Notes: a model not told the origin generated them from the letters alone. Counted from the stretch's first letter, positions 43,585-51,659 are shown. The stretch: DNA of 64,000 nt from Pseudoduganella danionis (GCF_009720775.1 NZ_WNKW01000003.1:436028-500027), one strand, 5' to 3'. Numbers and translations: made by a program.

Positions 43585-44606
43585 AGGGTTTTCTCCGCCA
43601 GTTTCAGCAGTTTGGCGCAGTTTTCATTGCGTTCGCCGTAGTCTTTCCATGCCGTGGTGCGGGCAATCGCCTGCCATTTTTTCAGCGCGGCCGGGTTCAG
43701 GTCCACCACCTTGGCTTTGGCCTTGGTGTAGACGTTGGCTACTTCCACATCGTCAGCCTTGGCGGCGTTGAGCGCGAAGGTTTCCATCTCGGCACCGACG
43801 GCCATGATGGTGGCCTGCTGTTCCTTGCTCAGGCGGTCGAACACGGCTTTCGACATCATCAGCGGCTCGAACATGAACCAGTAAGCGCCGGCACGGCCCG
43901 TGGTCAGGGCTTTGGAGACTTCTTCCAGACGGAAGGAGATCAGCGAGGTAGATGAAGTCAGCGCGGCTTCCATCGCGCCCGTCTGCATGGCCGCATAGAT
44001 TTCGTTGGACGGCAGCGAGACCACGGCAGCACCGGCTGCTTTCAGGATCAGGTCCATTTCGCGCGAGCCGCCACGGATTTTCATGCCCTTGGCATCTTCC
44101 GGCTCGATCACGGGCTTGGTGCGCGATGCGACACCGCCAGCCTGCCAGATCCAGCTAATTAACACGATGCCTTTTTCGTTGAGGATGCGGCTCAGTTCCT
44201 TGCCAACTTCCGCATTCTTCCAGCCATAGGCTTGCTCGTAGGAGGTGACGAGGCCGGGCATCAGGCCGATGTTTACTTCAGGTACTTCACCGCCTGCATA
44301 CGACAGCGGAACCAGCGATAGATCAAGTGCGCCCTTGCGCATGGCCGAGAACTGGGCGTTGGTTTTCATCAAAGACGAACCCGGATAGATCTCGAACTTG
44401 AGGCTGCCCTTGCTGCGTTTTTCCACTTCGGCCGCAAACATGCGGGTTAGCCGGTCGCGGAAATCGCCCTCGTTGATGGTGCCACCGGGGAACTGGTGGG
44501 AGATTTTGAGCGTGGTGTTCTGGGCCCAGGCAGGCTGCAGCAACAGGGGACTGGCGGCTAGTGCGGCCAGCACGGAGCGGCGGCTTATCTTACTCGTGGT
44601 ACTCAT
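43581..44606 (-). CDS. dctP: TRAP transporter substrate-binding protein (DctP type), Tat signal
   Basis: 341 residues. The signal MSTTSKISRRSVLAALAASP has a twin arginine, so it may leave folded by Tat, ending near PAWAQ. GGAGG precedes the ATG. The TRAP-type fold is supported by FPGGTINEGDFRDRLTRMFAAEVEKRSKGSLKFEIYPG (motif FEIYPGSSLMKTNAQ), the invariant ligand-binding arginine in GMKIRGGSREMD, and LPSNEIYAAMQTGAMEAALTS. It is the first gene of the malonate operon. Ligand inferred as malonate; other dicarboxylates are possible. Confidence 0.9.
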   Translation of the reverse strand: MSTTSKISRRSVLAALAASPLLLQPAWAQNTTLKISHQFPGGTINEGDFRDRLTRMFAAEVEKRSKGSLKFEIYPGSSLMKTNAQFSAMRKGALDLSLVPLSYAGGEVPEVNIGLMPGLVTSYEQAYGWKNAEVGKELSRILNEKGIVLISWIWQAGGVASRTKPVIEPEDAKGMKIRGGSREMDLILKAAGAAVVSLPSNEIYAAMQTGAMEAALTSSTSLISFRLEEVSKALTTGRAGAYWFMFEPLMMSKAVFDRLSKEQQATIMAVGAEMETFALNAAKADDVEVANVYTKAKAKVVDLNPAALKKWQAIARTTAWKDYGERNENCAKLLKLAEKTL

Positions 44607-44645
44607 GTTTCCTCCAAGGGGTGGGTCTATTATGCAACGCTGTTT

Positions 44646-44725
44646 TTTGTGTATACAAGAATATCCTGTCCAAATACATTGTCAAGCGATTTTGAACACT
44701 TATAATGAAGCTTGTTATACACAAG
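44646..44725. promoter_or_regulatory. Divergent overlapping promoters with paired GntR-type operators
   Basis: Toward the GntR gene: TTGTCA at 44679-44684, 16 bases, TATAAT at 44701-44706. Toward dctP on the minus strand: TTGACA (44680-44685), 16 bases, TATTCT. The two -35 boxes overlap by five bases, so RNA polymerases compete. Two related dyads flank them: TTGTGTATACAAG at 44647-44659 overlaps the dctP start site region, and CTTGTTATACACAAG at 44711-44725 follows the gntR -10. Both fit FadR/VanR-class half-sites. Likely one regulator represses both directions. Confidence 0.6.
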
Positions 44726-44737
44726 GTTCGAATCGCT

Positions 44738-45400
44738 ATGACTACTCATTCCGCCACCCTGCGCGAAGAAATCGAAGAAATGATTGCTGTTGGCACGCTC
44801 AAGCCGGGCCAGCATCTGGATGAAACCGAACTGGCGGCCCGCTTCGGCGTGTCGCGTACGCCTATCCGCGAAACCCTGATCCAGCTCGCCTCCATGGGGC
44901 TTGTTGTAATCCGTCCACGGCGCGGCGCCATCGTGGCCGAACTGGGGCCTCAGCAGTTGGTTGAAATGTTTGAAATGATGTCGGAGCTGGAAGCCACCTG
45001 CGGCCGGCTGGCCGCACGCCGTATGACGCGTGAAGAACAGCAAGCGCTGCTGGCTGCCCATCAGGATTGTATGCAAGCCATGGAAGCGGAAGAGCCCGAC
45101 GTGTATTACTACAAGAACGAGCTATTCCACGAAGCCATCTATGCGGGCAGCCACAACCAGTTCCTGATCGAGCAGACCCGGGCGTTGTACCGGCGTTTGC
45201 GGCCATACCGGCGCCTGCAGTTGCGCGTGCGCGACCGGCTATCGAATTCCTATCGTGAACATGATGGGGTGGTGCAGGCGATTATCGAAGGCGATGGCGA
45301 GCGCGCCGCGCAGTTGCTGCGCGAGCACGTGATGATACAGGGCCAGCGTTTCTCGGATCTGATGGCGTCGCTGCCGCAGTTGCAGCTATTTGCGGCCTGA
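44738..45400 (+). CDS. GntR-family (FCD domain) regulator of the malonate operon
   Basis: 220 residues from the ATG at 44738. An earlier in-frame ATG at 44705 lies inside a TATAAT box, so it cannot be the start. The N-terminal winged helix (about 5-70) has LDETELAARFGVSRTPIRETLIQLASMGL. The C-terminal FCD domain has the metal/ligand pattern, with NELFHEAIYAGSHNQFL and EHDGVVQAIIEGDGERAAQLLREHV. Malonate genes in other bacteria use either LysR (MdcR) or GntR-type repressors. The gene faces the operon and shares its promoter region, so it is the probable malonate or acetyl-CoA-derived signal sensor. Shine-Dalgarno is weak. Confidence 0.87.
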   Translation: MTTHSATLREEIEEMIAVGTLKPGQHLDETELAARFGVSRTPIRETLIQLASMGLVVIRPRRGAIVAELGPQQLVEMFEMMSELEATCGRLAARRMTREEQQALLAAHQDCMQAMEAEEPDVYYYKNELFHEAIYAGSHNQFLIEQTRALYRRLRPYRRLQLRVRDRLSNSYREHDGVVQAIIEGDGERAAQLLREHVMIQGQRFSDLMASLPQLQLFAA

Positions 45401-45407
45401 GGCTGAT

Positions 45408-45857
45408 TCAGCCGGCGGCGCCGCGCTGCAGTTTGACGGGGCGGGCCGCGTTCTGGGCGGGGGGCAGCAGATCCTGCAGGGTCTGCCGGTCTAGTACCGC
45501 CAGAAATGCCTCCATGGCGTCGTGTAGCGCGTGCTTGAGTACGCAATCAGGAGTGATGGCGCAGGTGTCATTGGCGCGGTCGAAGCATTCGGCCACGAAG
45601 AAGTCGCTTTCGGTGCTGCGCACCACAGCGCCGATATTGATGTCCTTGGGCTCCTTTGCCAACCGCAGGCCGCCGTTGCGGCCCCTTACGGTTTCTACCA
45701 GGCCGGCCTGTCCCAGCTGGTATACCACTTTCATCAGATGGTTTTTGGAGATGGCGTGGGAGTCGGCGATGTCCTGTATCGTCACCAGACGATCGCGGTG
45801 CGCACTCAGAAAGAGCAGCGTGCGCAAAGAATAATCGGTGAAAGAGGTCAGACGCAT
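45408..45857 (-). CDS. nsrR: Rrf2-family regulator, NsrR-like nitric oxide sensor
   Basis: 149 residues. MRLTSFTDYSLRTLLFLS and the winged helix (about 25-65, with ISKNHLMKVVYQLGQAGLV and RGRNGGLRLA) match NsrR of E. coli. Three cysteines, C91, C99 and C105, are spaced as in iron-sulfur-binding members (Cys-x7-Cys-x5-Cys; E. coli has x4 and x5). NsrR represses nitric-oxide detoxification genes until NO damages the cluster. No hmp, norB or ytfE target is adjacent. It converges on the GntR gene with an eight-base gap. Confidence 0.85.
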   Translation of the reverse strand: MRLTSFTDYSLRTLLFLSAHRDRLVTIQDIADSHAISKNHLMKVVYQLGQAGLVETVRGRNGGLRLAKEPKDINIGAVVRSTESDFFVAECFDRANDTCAITPDCVLKHALHDAMEAFLAVLDRQTLQDLLPPAQNAARPVKLQRGAAG

Positions 45858-45894
45858 AAGCAGGGCAGACTAGACAGATCAGCCTGCTATTTTA

Positions 45895-47091
45895 TTACAA
45901 GCTGGCTCCGGCTGGTATTTTGGCCTGCCCAGCCTGGGCCCAAACCCAGGCCAGCAGACTCACGACCAGACTCACCAGCACGCCCCAGGCCAGCTTCAGC
46001 GCACTGTCGAACAACAGTGGCGCGACCAGTCCCGAAACCAGCGCAAACAATATCATCTGGATGAAGGACTGCATGGAAGAGGCCAGCCCGTTATTGTTGG
46101 GGAAGTACTCCAGAGCCAGCAGCGAGAGCGGCGTCATGGCCAGCGCCAGACCGAAGGTGTAGATGAACAGCGGCGCCACCGCCCACGGTACGGCGGCAGT
46201 GAAATAGCTGTTGTAGGCCACGTTGATGACGCCGGCCGTGAGCATGATGGCAAAGCCGGCCCAGACTTGCGTAGCACGCGAATGGCGGTGGGCGAATTTG
46301 CCCGACAGGGCTGAACCTATCACCATGCCGCTAATGAGCGGTACAAACATCCATGCAAACGCCGTTTCCGGCAGGTGCAGGATATCCATCACAAAGTAGG
46401 CGGCCGAACCGATATACAGCGCCACGCCGGCAAAGCTGGTGCCCACGGCGACCGACAGCAGCAGGAACTGGCGGTGGCATACCACTTTCCAGTAATTGGC
46501 AGCGATCACGCCGGGATGGAAGGGATGGCGGTCCTTTTCCGCCAGACTTTCCGGCAGCATGCGCTGCACGGCCACGAACATCAGGATGCCGAAAGCGGCG
46601 AGGAACCAGAACACGGAACGCCAGCCGAAGCCCACCTGCAGCCAGCCGCCCAGCACGGGCGCAATGGCAGGACACAGGCCGAAGATCATCATCACATGCG
46701 ACATGATCTTCTGTGCCGTGGCGCCCGAAAAGCGGTCCTGAATGATGGCGCGGCCCACGACCGAGCCGGCACCGGCGGCCAGACCCTGCACGATGCGGCA
46801 GGCCAGCAGCACGCCTATGGATGGCGCCAGTGCGCCGGCGATGGAGGCGGCGATGTACAGCAGCAGCGAAATCAGGATGACGGGACGGCGGCCGAAGGAA
46901 TCGGACAGGGTGCCGTAGAACAGCATCATGAAGGCAAAGCAGAACAGGAACATGCTCAGCGTCTGCTGGATCAGCAGCGGGCTGGCATCGAGGCTGCGGG
47001 CGATGGCAGGGAAGGAGGGCAGGTAGGTATCGATGGCCAGCGGGCCGACCATGGACAGGCCGGCCAACAGCAGTGTCAGCAGAGTATTCAT
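45895..47091 (-). CDS. Bcr/CflA-family drug efflux MFS transporter
   Basis: 398 residues, 12 membrane segments. GPLAIDTYLPSFPAIARSLDASPLLIQQTLSMFLF (start signature PLAIDTYLPSFPAIA) and LFYGTLSDSFGRRPVILISL define the DHA1/Bcr-CflA group. RIVQGLAAGAGSVVGRAIIQDRF is the drug:H+ antiporter motif. It probably exports drugs or small metabolites with H+ entry. It is followed 37 bases later by the nsrR start on the same strand, so readthrough is possible, though linkage in function is unproven. The upstream region is shared with a divergent MgtC gene. Confidence 0.9.
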   Translation of the reverse strand: MNTLLTLLLAGLSMVGPLAIDTYLPSFPAIARSLDASPLLIQQTLSMFLFCFAFMMLFYGTLSDSFGRRPVILISLLLYIAASIAGALAPSIGVLLACRIVQGLAAGAGSVVGRAIIQDRFSGATAQKIMSHVMMIFGLCPAIAPVLGGWLQVGFGWRSVFWFLAAFGILMFVAVQRMLPESLAEKDRHPFHPGVIAANYWKVVCHRQFLLLSVAVGTSFAGVALYIGSAAYFVMDILHLPETAFAWMFVPLISGMVIGSALSGKFAHRHSRATQVWAGFAIMLTAGVINVAYNSYFTAAVPWAVAPLFIYTFGLALAMTPLSLLALEYFPNNNGLASSMQSFIQMILFALVSGLVAPLLFDSALKLAWGVLVSLVVSLLAWVWAQAGQAKIPAGASL

Positions 47092-47139
47092 GTGGGAGTA
47101 GCGAGGAGTTAAGCGGGCATTTTACGCGATTTGCCGTTT

Positions 47140-47169
47140 TTGCATCGGCGCTGGCCCGAAGAGTAGAAT
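47140..47169 (+). promoter_or_regulatory. Promoter-like elements for the mgtC-type operon
   Basis: TTGCAT at 47140-47145 and TAGAAT at 47164-47169 with an 18-base spacer, 33 bases upstream of the ATG at 47202. Confidence 0.45.
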
Positions 47170-47201
47170 GCAGCCATTCGGAATACACGGTATGGCACAA
47201 C

Positions 47202-47699
47202 ATGGCGGACATGATAGATTACTGGGACGTGCTGGCGCGGCTGGTGATAGCGCTGATTTTTGGCGGCATCATAGGACTGGATCGCAACCTGCACGGCAAG
47301 CAGACGGGCATGAAGACGCTGGGACTGGTGGCGCTGGGCGCGGCGCTGGTGACCATGGCCAGCATGGAGTTCGTCACGGCGCCCGGCAGCTACAGCCGCG
47401 AAGCGCTGAGCCGCGCCGTACAGGGCGTGATTACGGGCATAGGCTTTCTCGGTGCGGGCGTGATTGTGCTGGACCGGAATTCTTCCAAGGTGCGCGGCCT
47501 GACCACGGCCGCATCGATCTGGGTCACAGCCTGCATAGGCATAGTTTGCGGCATGGGCGGCTGGCGTATCGCCGCCATGGCGCTGGTGCTGGTGCTGGCC
47601 TTGTTTATATTGGGCCATCCGCTGGAACGGCATCTGCATAACCGCTGGATGCGCAAGACCGACAACGAGCGCGACGAGCTGACCCGCCACGAGGACTGA
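47202..47699 (+). CDS. MgtC/SapB-family membrane protein
   Basis: 165 residues from the ATG at 47202 (MADMIDYW). ATG at 47211 is an alternative. Four or five membrane helices with the family signature RLVIALIFGGIIGLDRN, VQGVITGIGFLGAGVIV, and LTTAASIWVTACIGIVCGMG. Only the membrane domain is present; the C-terminal ACT-like domain of virulence MgtC is replaced by a short charged tail. Family members modulate Mg2+ and phosphate or ATP-synthase physiology. It is immediately followed by a GNAT gene starting on the next base. Confidence 0.87.
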   Translation: MADMIDYWDVLARLVIALIFGGIIGLDRNLHGKQTGMKTLGLVALGAALVTMASMEFVTAPGSYSREALSRAVQGVITGIGFLGAGVIVLDRNSSKVRGLTTAASIWVTACIGIVCGMGGWRIAAMALVLVLALFILGHPLERHLHNRWMRKTDNERDELTRHED

Positions 47700-48233
47700 A
47701 TGTCTGAACATCTCGGTGCGATAAATTGTAGCGGCTGTAATGGGATTGCGGGAACGGCGGGCGGGCCATTGTTCCGTCAGGCCGTGGTAGACGACATTCC
47801 GGCCATGACGCAGATACGTCTGTCGGTGCGGGAGAATGTGCTGTCCCGGCCGGACCGCATTACCTACCAGATGTATCACGATTATCTGGCCGCGCTGGGA
47901 CGTGGCTGGGTAGCAGAGCTGGCCGGCGAGGTCGTGGGCTTTGCTTACGCGGACAAGACGGATGCTTCGATCTGGGCCCTGTTTGTCCTGCCCGGGCATG
48001 AAGGCAATGGACTGGGCGGGCATCTGCTCCGGCTGGCCACGGACTGGCTGTTCGAGCAGGGCCACGCGCAGCTAATCTTGAGTACCGGCGGCGGCACCAG
48101 AGCCGAGCGTTTTTATGCGGCGCAGGGCTGGTGCAAGGCGCGCGAGGAGGGCGGCGATGTGCATTTCTATCTGCCTGCACCGGCTGGCCATGCTGGCCCG
48201 CGCCAAGCGGAAGATCTATCTGCTGCTCGATGA
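47700..48233 (+). CDS. GNAT-family N-acetyltransferase
   Basis: 177 residues. The acetyl-CoA fold is visible in VGFAYADKTDASIWALFVLPGHEGNGLGGHLLRLATDWLFEQG, where LPGHEGNGLG is the Q/R-x-x-G-x-G/A-type pyrophosphate loop (here less canonical). The first 15-20 residues (SGCNGIAGTAGG) are low complexity and may not belong, but the ATG sits right after the mgtC-type stop. The end overlaps the DUF418 gene by four bases. Substrate unknown. Confidence 0.82.
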   Translation: MSEHLGAINCSGCNGIAGTAGGPLFRQAVVDDIPAMTQIRLSVRENVLSRPDRITYQMYHDYLAALGRGWVAELAGEVVGFAYADKTDASIWALFVLPGHEGNGLGGHLLRLATDWLFEQGHAQLILSTGGGTRAERFYAAQGWCKAREEGGDVHFYLPAPAGHAGPRQAEDLSAAR

Positions 48234-49396
48234 ACTGTTTTGAATCGTCTGTGCCTGCACAGGGCTTGACGGCTGCGGCCAGTCAGACCCGGCTGGCTTC
48301 GATCGATATCCTGCGCGGGCTCGCGCTGTTCGGCGTGCTGATGGTGAACCTGATCACGGAATTCCGCGTCTCCATCTTCCAGCAGTTCCTGCCGCAGCCG
48401 GCCGAAGCGCAGCTGCTGCAGCGCGCAGTGCTGGGCTTTGTGCACGAGGCGCTCGAGCTCAAGGCCTTTGCGCTGTTTTCCTTGCTGTTCGGCGTCGGGC
48501 TGGCGATGCAGTTCGAGCGGCTGGCGCCCACGGGGCGGGCCTATTACTGGCTGACGCGCCGCCTGCTGATCCTGCTGTTACTGGGGCTGATCCATTTGCT
48601 GCTGATCTGGAATGGCGACATCCTGACGGAGTACGCGCTGGCTGGCCTGCTGGTGCTGCCGCTGCTGGGCGCGCGTCGCAGCGTGCTGGCATGGACGGCG
48701 CTGGCGCTGCTGGTCATCTATCTTATTCTGCCGGGGTTGCCCTTGCCGCTGGGCTGGCCCGATGAGCAATGGCTGGCGCAGCATATCGGACGCGCCAATG
48801 CCGTCTATGCTGCAAGCAACTGGTGGCAGGTCGTGCAGTTCGGCTGGAGCGAGCTGCCGGCGCTGCTGCCGCTGCATGTGTATATTTTCCCGCGCACGCT
48901 GGCGCTGTTCGTGCTGGGCATGCTGGCGTGGCGTAGCGGACTGTTTGCTGATGCGGCGGCCCGGCGTGGCAGGCTGCTGCTGGGAGGATGCTTGCTGGGC
49001 GCGGCAGGCGTGATCCTGACCGCTGCCGGCGAGGCCGGGCTGCTGGCCAGTCTGGCACCCGTCTGTCTGGCGCTGGCATGTGCGGCGCTGCTGATCGTCG
49101 CGTTAGAATCGGCGCCCGTGCGCCGCTGCCTGCTGCCGTTTGCGGCGCTGGGCCGCATGGCGTTCACCCACTATATTCTGCAATCGCTGATCTTCGGTGC
49201 GATCTTTTTCGGCTACGGCCTCGGACAGTTCGGCAAGCTGGCGCCGGTGCCCGTGTTTGTGCTGGGCGTGGGCGTGTACGCCGTGCAGCTGCTGTTGAGC
49301 CAGATCTGGCTGCGCCATTACCGTTTCGGACCTATCGAATGGTGCTGGCGTACGCTGATGTATGGCCGCCGTCAGCCGATGAAACGGGAGATGTAA
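48230..49396 (+). CDS. DUF418-family membrane protein (YeiB-like)
   Basis: 388 residues from the ATG at 48230, overlapping the GNAT stop by ATGA. Longer in-frame starts lie inside that gene. The start region RLASIDILRGLALFGVLMVNLI is the heparan-acetylglucosamine N-acetyltransferase-like (DUF1624/DUF418) signature, and the second half LGRMAFTHYILQSLIFGAIFFGYGLG fits DUF418. About ten membrane helices. These proteins are probable membrane acyltransferases acting with acyl-CoA, but no substrate is proven. Its neighbour, a soluble GNAT protein, could be chance. Confidence 0.85.
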   Translation: MNCFESSVPAQGLTAAASQTRLASIDILRGLALFGVLMVNLITEFRVSIFQQFLPQPAEAQLLQRAVLGFVHEALELKAFALFSLLFGVGLAMQFERLAPTGRAYYWLTRRLLILLLLGLIHLLLIWNGDILTEYALAGLLVLPLLGARRSVLAWTALALLVIYLILPGLPLPLGWPDEQWLAQHIGRANAVYAASNWWQVVQFGWSELPALLPLHVYIFPRTLALFVLGMLAWRSGLFADAAARRGRLLLGGCLLGAAGVILTAAGEAGLLASLAPVCLALACAALLIVALESAPVRRCLLPFAALGRMAFTHYILQSLIFGAIFFGYGLGQFGKLAPVPVFVLGVGVYAVQLLLSQIWLRHYRFGPIEWCWRTLMYGRRQPMKREM

Positions 49397-49411
49397 TCGA
49401 TTTTTTCGATA

Positions 49412-49461
49412 GTAAAACGGTAAATTTTGCGTTTTACAAGTGGGAAACTCGCAAGCATAAT
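49412..49461 (+). promoter_or_regulatory. yceI promoter with inverted repeat over the -35 box
   Basis: TTTACA at 49433-49438, 17 bases, CATAAT at 49456-49461. GTAAAACG at 49412 and CGTTTTAC at 49430 form a perfect eight-base inverted repeat that covers the -35 box. ATCGATTTTTTCGAT at 49396-49410, just upstream, may end the preceding DUF418 transcript. Confidence 0.55.
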
Positions 49462-49543
49462 CGCTAGCACTCGAAGATATTCACCGGCCAGCTTTCCTGT
49501 CCGGTCGAGTTCTGACTAATCGTATCTCTTACCGGAGTCTCAC

Positions 49544-50110
49544 ATGAAAAAAATCCTTGCTCTGCTGATCGCTGCTGGTGTTTCGCTGTCCGCTGCCGCC
49601 GCACCGGAAAACTTCTCTTCCGATGCCAACCACACTTTTGCCCGTTTCGAATACAGCCACTTCGGCTATTCGACCCAGCAAAGCCGTTTCAATAACACCA
49701 GCGCCAAAATCGTGCTGGATCGCGCTGGCAAATCCGGTTCGGTAGAAGCCGTGATCGATGCCAAGTCGGTCGATACCGGTTCGAAACTGTTCGATGGCCA
49801 CATCCAGGGTGAAGACTTCCTCGATACGGCCAAATACCCGACCATTACCTACAAGTCGACCAAGTTCAACTTCAATGGTGATACGCTGGCCAGCATCGAT
49901 GGCAACCTGACCATCAAGGGCGTGACCAAGCCAGTGACGCTGACCGTGACCCATCTGCAGTGCATGGATCACCCGATGATGAAGAAACTGGCTTGCGGCG
50001 CCAATGCCACTGCCATCATCAAGCGTACCGAATTCAATGCCGGTAAATACGCACCTTACGTGGGTGACGATGTGACGCTGACGTTCGCCGTCGAAGCCAT
50101 CAAGGACTGA
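49544..50110 (+). CDS. YceI-family periplasmic protein
   Basis: 188 residues with signal peptide MKKILALLIAAGVSLSAAA. The YceI lipocalin-like barrel is seen from NHTFARFEYSHFGYSTQQSRF through FDGHIQGEDFLDTAKYPTITYKST and IDGNLTIKGVTKPVTLTVTHL. Homologues bind isoprenoid chains, for example polyprenyl quinones, and are induced by alkaline pH or acid stress. A second, lipidated YceI protein lies at 57481-58224. The gene is preceded by its own promoter and ends with zero gap against the convergent chromate transporter gene. Confidence 0.92.
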   Translation: MKKILALLIAAGVSLSAAAAPENFSSDANHTFARFEYSHFGYSTQQSRFNNTSAKIVLDRAGKSGSVEAVIDAKSVDTGSKLFDGHIQGEDFLDTAKYPTITYKSTKFNFNGDTLASIDGNLTIKGVTKPVTLTVTHLQCMDHPMMKKLACGANATAIIKRTEFNAGKYAPYVGDDVTLTFAVEAIKD

Positions 50111-50698
50111 TTACACTAGCTGTAATCCGCCCAGCAGCGCACCTGCAGCCAGCAGCCATAGCAAATGGATGCGGGTGCGCCAGATCAGCAGTCCCGCCAG
50201 TATCGATAGGGACCACAGTTTCCAGTCCTGCTGCCAGTCGCGATGCGCACTGCCGAGGATGATCCCCACCGAAACCATTAGCCCCACCACAACCGGCGCC
50301 ATGCCTTGTTTGAAGGCGCGCACGCCCAGCAGTTCGCGGTTTTCATGGCCCCAGCGCGCTGCCAGATAGGTGAGGGTCGTGGACGGTATCAATATGCCCA
50401 GCATGGTCACGCCCACGCCGGCAAACGCGGCCAGATAGCTGCCCGTATTCAATCCCACTTTCCAGCCCATCAGCGCCACAAACAGCACATTCGGTCCCGG
50501 TGCCGCCTGCGCAATCGCAATCGCATCGTTGAACTGGGCTTGCGTCAGCCAGTGGTGTTCTTCCACCAGAAAACGGTGCATTTCCGAGGTGGTGGAGATG
50601 GCCCCGCCTATCGACATTAGCGATAGCAGCAGATAGTGGCCAAACAGATTGAGCCAGTCGCCCAGCGTGAGGGCCAGTTGCAAGGGGGCTTCTGTCAT
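50111..50698 (-). CDS. Chromate transporter, C-terminal-type half (short-chain CHR)
   Basis: 195 residues from the ATG at 50698, overlapping the partner stop by four bases. Longer in-frame starts fall inside the partner. Five or six membrane helices with LSLMSIGGAISTTSEMHRFLVEEHHWLT and FNDAIAIAQAAPGPNVLFVALMGW, matching the QxxPGP motif region of the chromate ion transporter family (here AQAAPGPN). Short-chain CHR proteins work as pairs from adjacent genes, in place of one fused ChrA. They export chromate or import sulfate-like oxyanions. Confidence 0.87.
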   Translation of the reverse strand: MTEAPLQLALTLGDWLNLFGHYLLLSLMSIGGAISTTSEMHRFLVEEHHWLTQAQFNDAIAIAQAAPGPNVLFVALMGWKVGLNTGSYLAAFAGVGVTMLGILIPSTTLTYLAARWGHENRELLGVRAFKQGMAPVVVGLMVSVGIILGSAHRDWQQDWKLWSLSILAGLLIWRTRIHLLWLLAAGALLGGLQLV

Positions 50699-51273
50699 GG
50701 CTGCTCCCGTTTCAGTGTGCGGTAGGTACAGGCCACGCCTATGCTGCCCAGACTGAGCAGGGTGTAGGCCAGTGGCAGGTGCAACAGCACCACGAAAATC
50801 ACGCAGAACACGGCCAGCAGGGCGGAAATCCACCAGCGCAGCGGATGTTTGCGCAGCGAAGCGGCCAGCTTGAGGCCGGTAGCCGCGATCATGCCGGCAG
50901 AAACGGCAGCCATGCCGCGCAGCGCACCGGTGACGGCGGCCACATCGGCAAATTGGGCGTGCAGCACGGCCAGCGCCAGCACTACCATCAGCGGCACGGC
51001 CAGCATGCCGGCCAGCGCTGTGAGAGCGCCGCGCAGGCCGAAATAGCGCCCACCTATCATCAGCGCCAGATTGACCACATTGGGGCCGGGCATGATTTGC
51101 GCGACCGCCCACTCTTCAATGAATTCTTCTTTAGTGAGCCAGCGCTTGCGTTCGACCAGTTCGCGCTGCACCACGGCCAGTACGCCGCCAAAGCCTTGCA
51201 AGGCCAGCAGAGTGAAGGAAACGAAGAGATCGAGCAGGGAGGCGGGTTGCGGGTGGTCGGGCGTGCGGGTCAT
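50695..51273 (-). CDS. Chromate transporter, N-terminal-type half (short-chain CHR)
   Basis: 192 residues. FVSFTLLALQGFGGVLAVVQRELVERKRWLTKEEF and AVAQIMPGPNVVNLALMIG are the N-terminal CHR motifs, with QIMPGPN as the conserved turn. About five membrane segments. It overlaps the second half gene by four bases. Together the two should form an antiparallel dimer equivalent to full-length ChrA. No chrB regulator is next to them, so a specialised chromate-resistance role is uncertain. Confidence 0.87.
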   Translation of the reverse strand: MTRTPDHPQPASLLDLFVSFTLLALQGFGGVLAVVQRELVERKRWLTKEEFIEEWAVAQIMPGPNVVNLALMIGGRYFGLRGALTALAGMLAVPLMVVLALAVLHAQFADVAAVTGALRGMAAVSAGMIAATGLKLAASLRKHPLRWWISALLAVFCVIFVVLLHLPLAYTLLSLGSIGVACTYRTLKREQP

Positions 51274-51358
51274 GAGGCATTATCGCGCCGCTCTTGCCCT
51301 GTGTCTATGTCGGTTTCCACGCATGAAAACTATATTTGCCGGCGATGGGAGCCTGATA

Positions 51359-51386
51359 TTGACTTTTGTCGTGACTGGTTAATAAT
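51359..51386 (+). promoter_or_regulatory. Promoter-like elements before the 70-residue gene
   Basis: TTGACT at 51359-51364, 16-base spacer, AATAAT at 51381-51386, 60 bases upstream of the ATG at 51447. This supports expression of the small gene. Confidence 0.5.
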
Positions 51387-51446
51387 CTCGTAGCATCGGT
51401 TTGCGATCATGCAGTTTTTCTTCCTTTAACAGGTATCAGGACAACC

Positions 51447-51659
51447 ATGAATCAGACAGCCACTACCCATTTGCTCAAACCCCGCCGTAATGCTCTTGTC
51501 AGTGCTGCCGTCGACCGCGGCATATTAGTCCAGAGCAATTTCAACACCATGTGCGCGATCGAGTACATGAAGTCCCATAACATCCCCGCCGAAGTGATAG
51601 AGCGGGTGCTGCTGGAGCCGGAATTGCGCCGCAAACTGCAGCAGCTAGCAGGTTTTTGA
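51447..51659 (+). CDS. Conserved-looking small protein of unknown function (70 residues)
   Basis: A 70-residue protein with no signal peptide or membrane segment. The sequence runs from a basic N-terminus (HLLKPRRNALVSAAVDRGI) through SNFNTMCAIEYMKSHNIPAEVIERVLL to an acidic-basic C-terminal helix (EPELRRKLQQLAGF), all helical in character. It has a clear upstream promoter. CAGGA lies 7 bases before the ATG. The IPAEVIERVLLEPELRR region reads like a small regulatory or adaptor helix pair. I do not recognise the family. Codon use resembles its neighbours, so it is probably real and not a random frame. Confidence 0.7.
   Translation: MNQTATTHLLKPRRNALVSAAVDRGILVQSNFNTMCAIEYMKSHNIPAEVIERVLLEPELRRKLQQLAGF

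Noticed and set aside
44705..44737. Upstream ATG as start of the GntR regulator
   Set aside because: That ATG overlaps the TATAAT box of the promoter, so it would lie at or before the transcript start.
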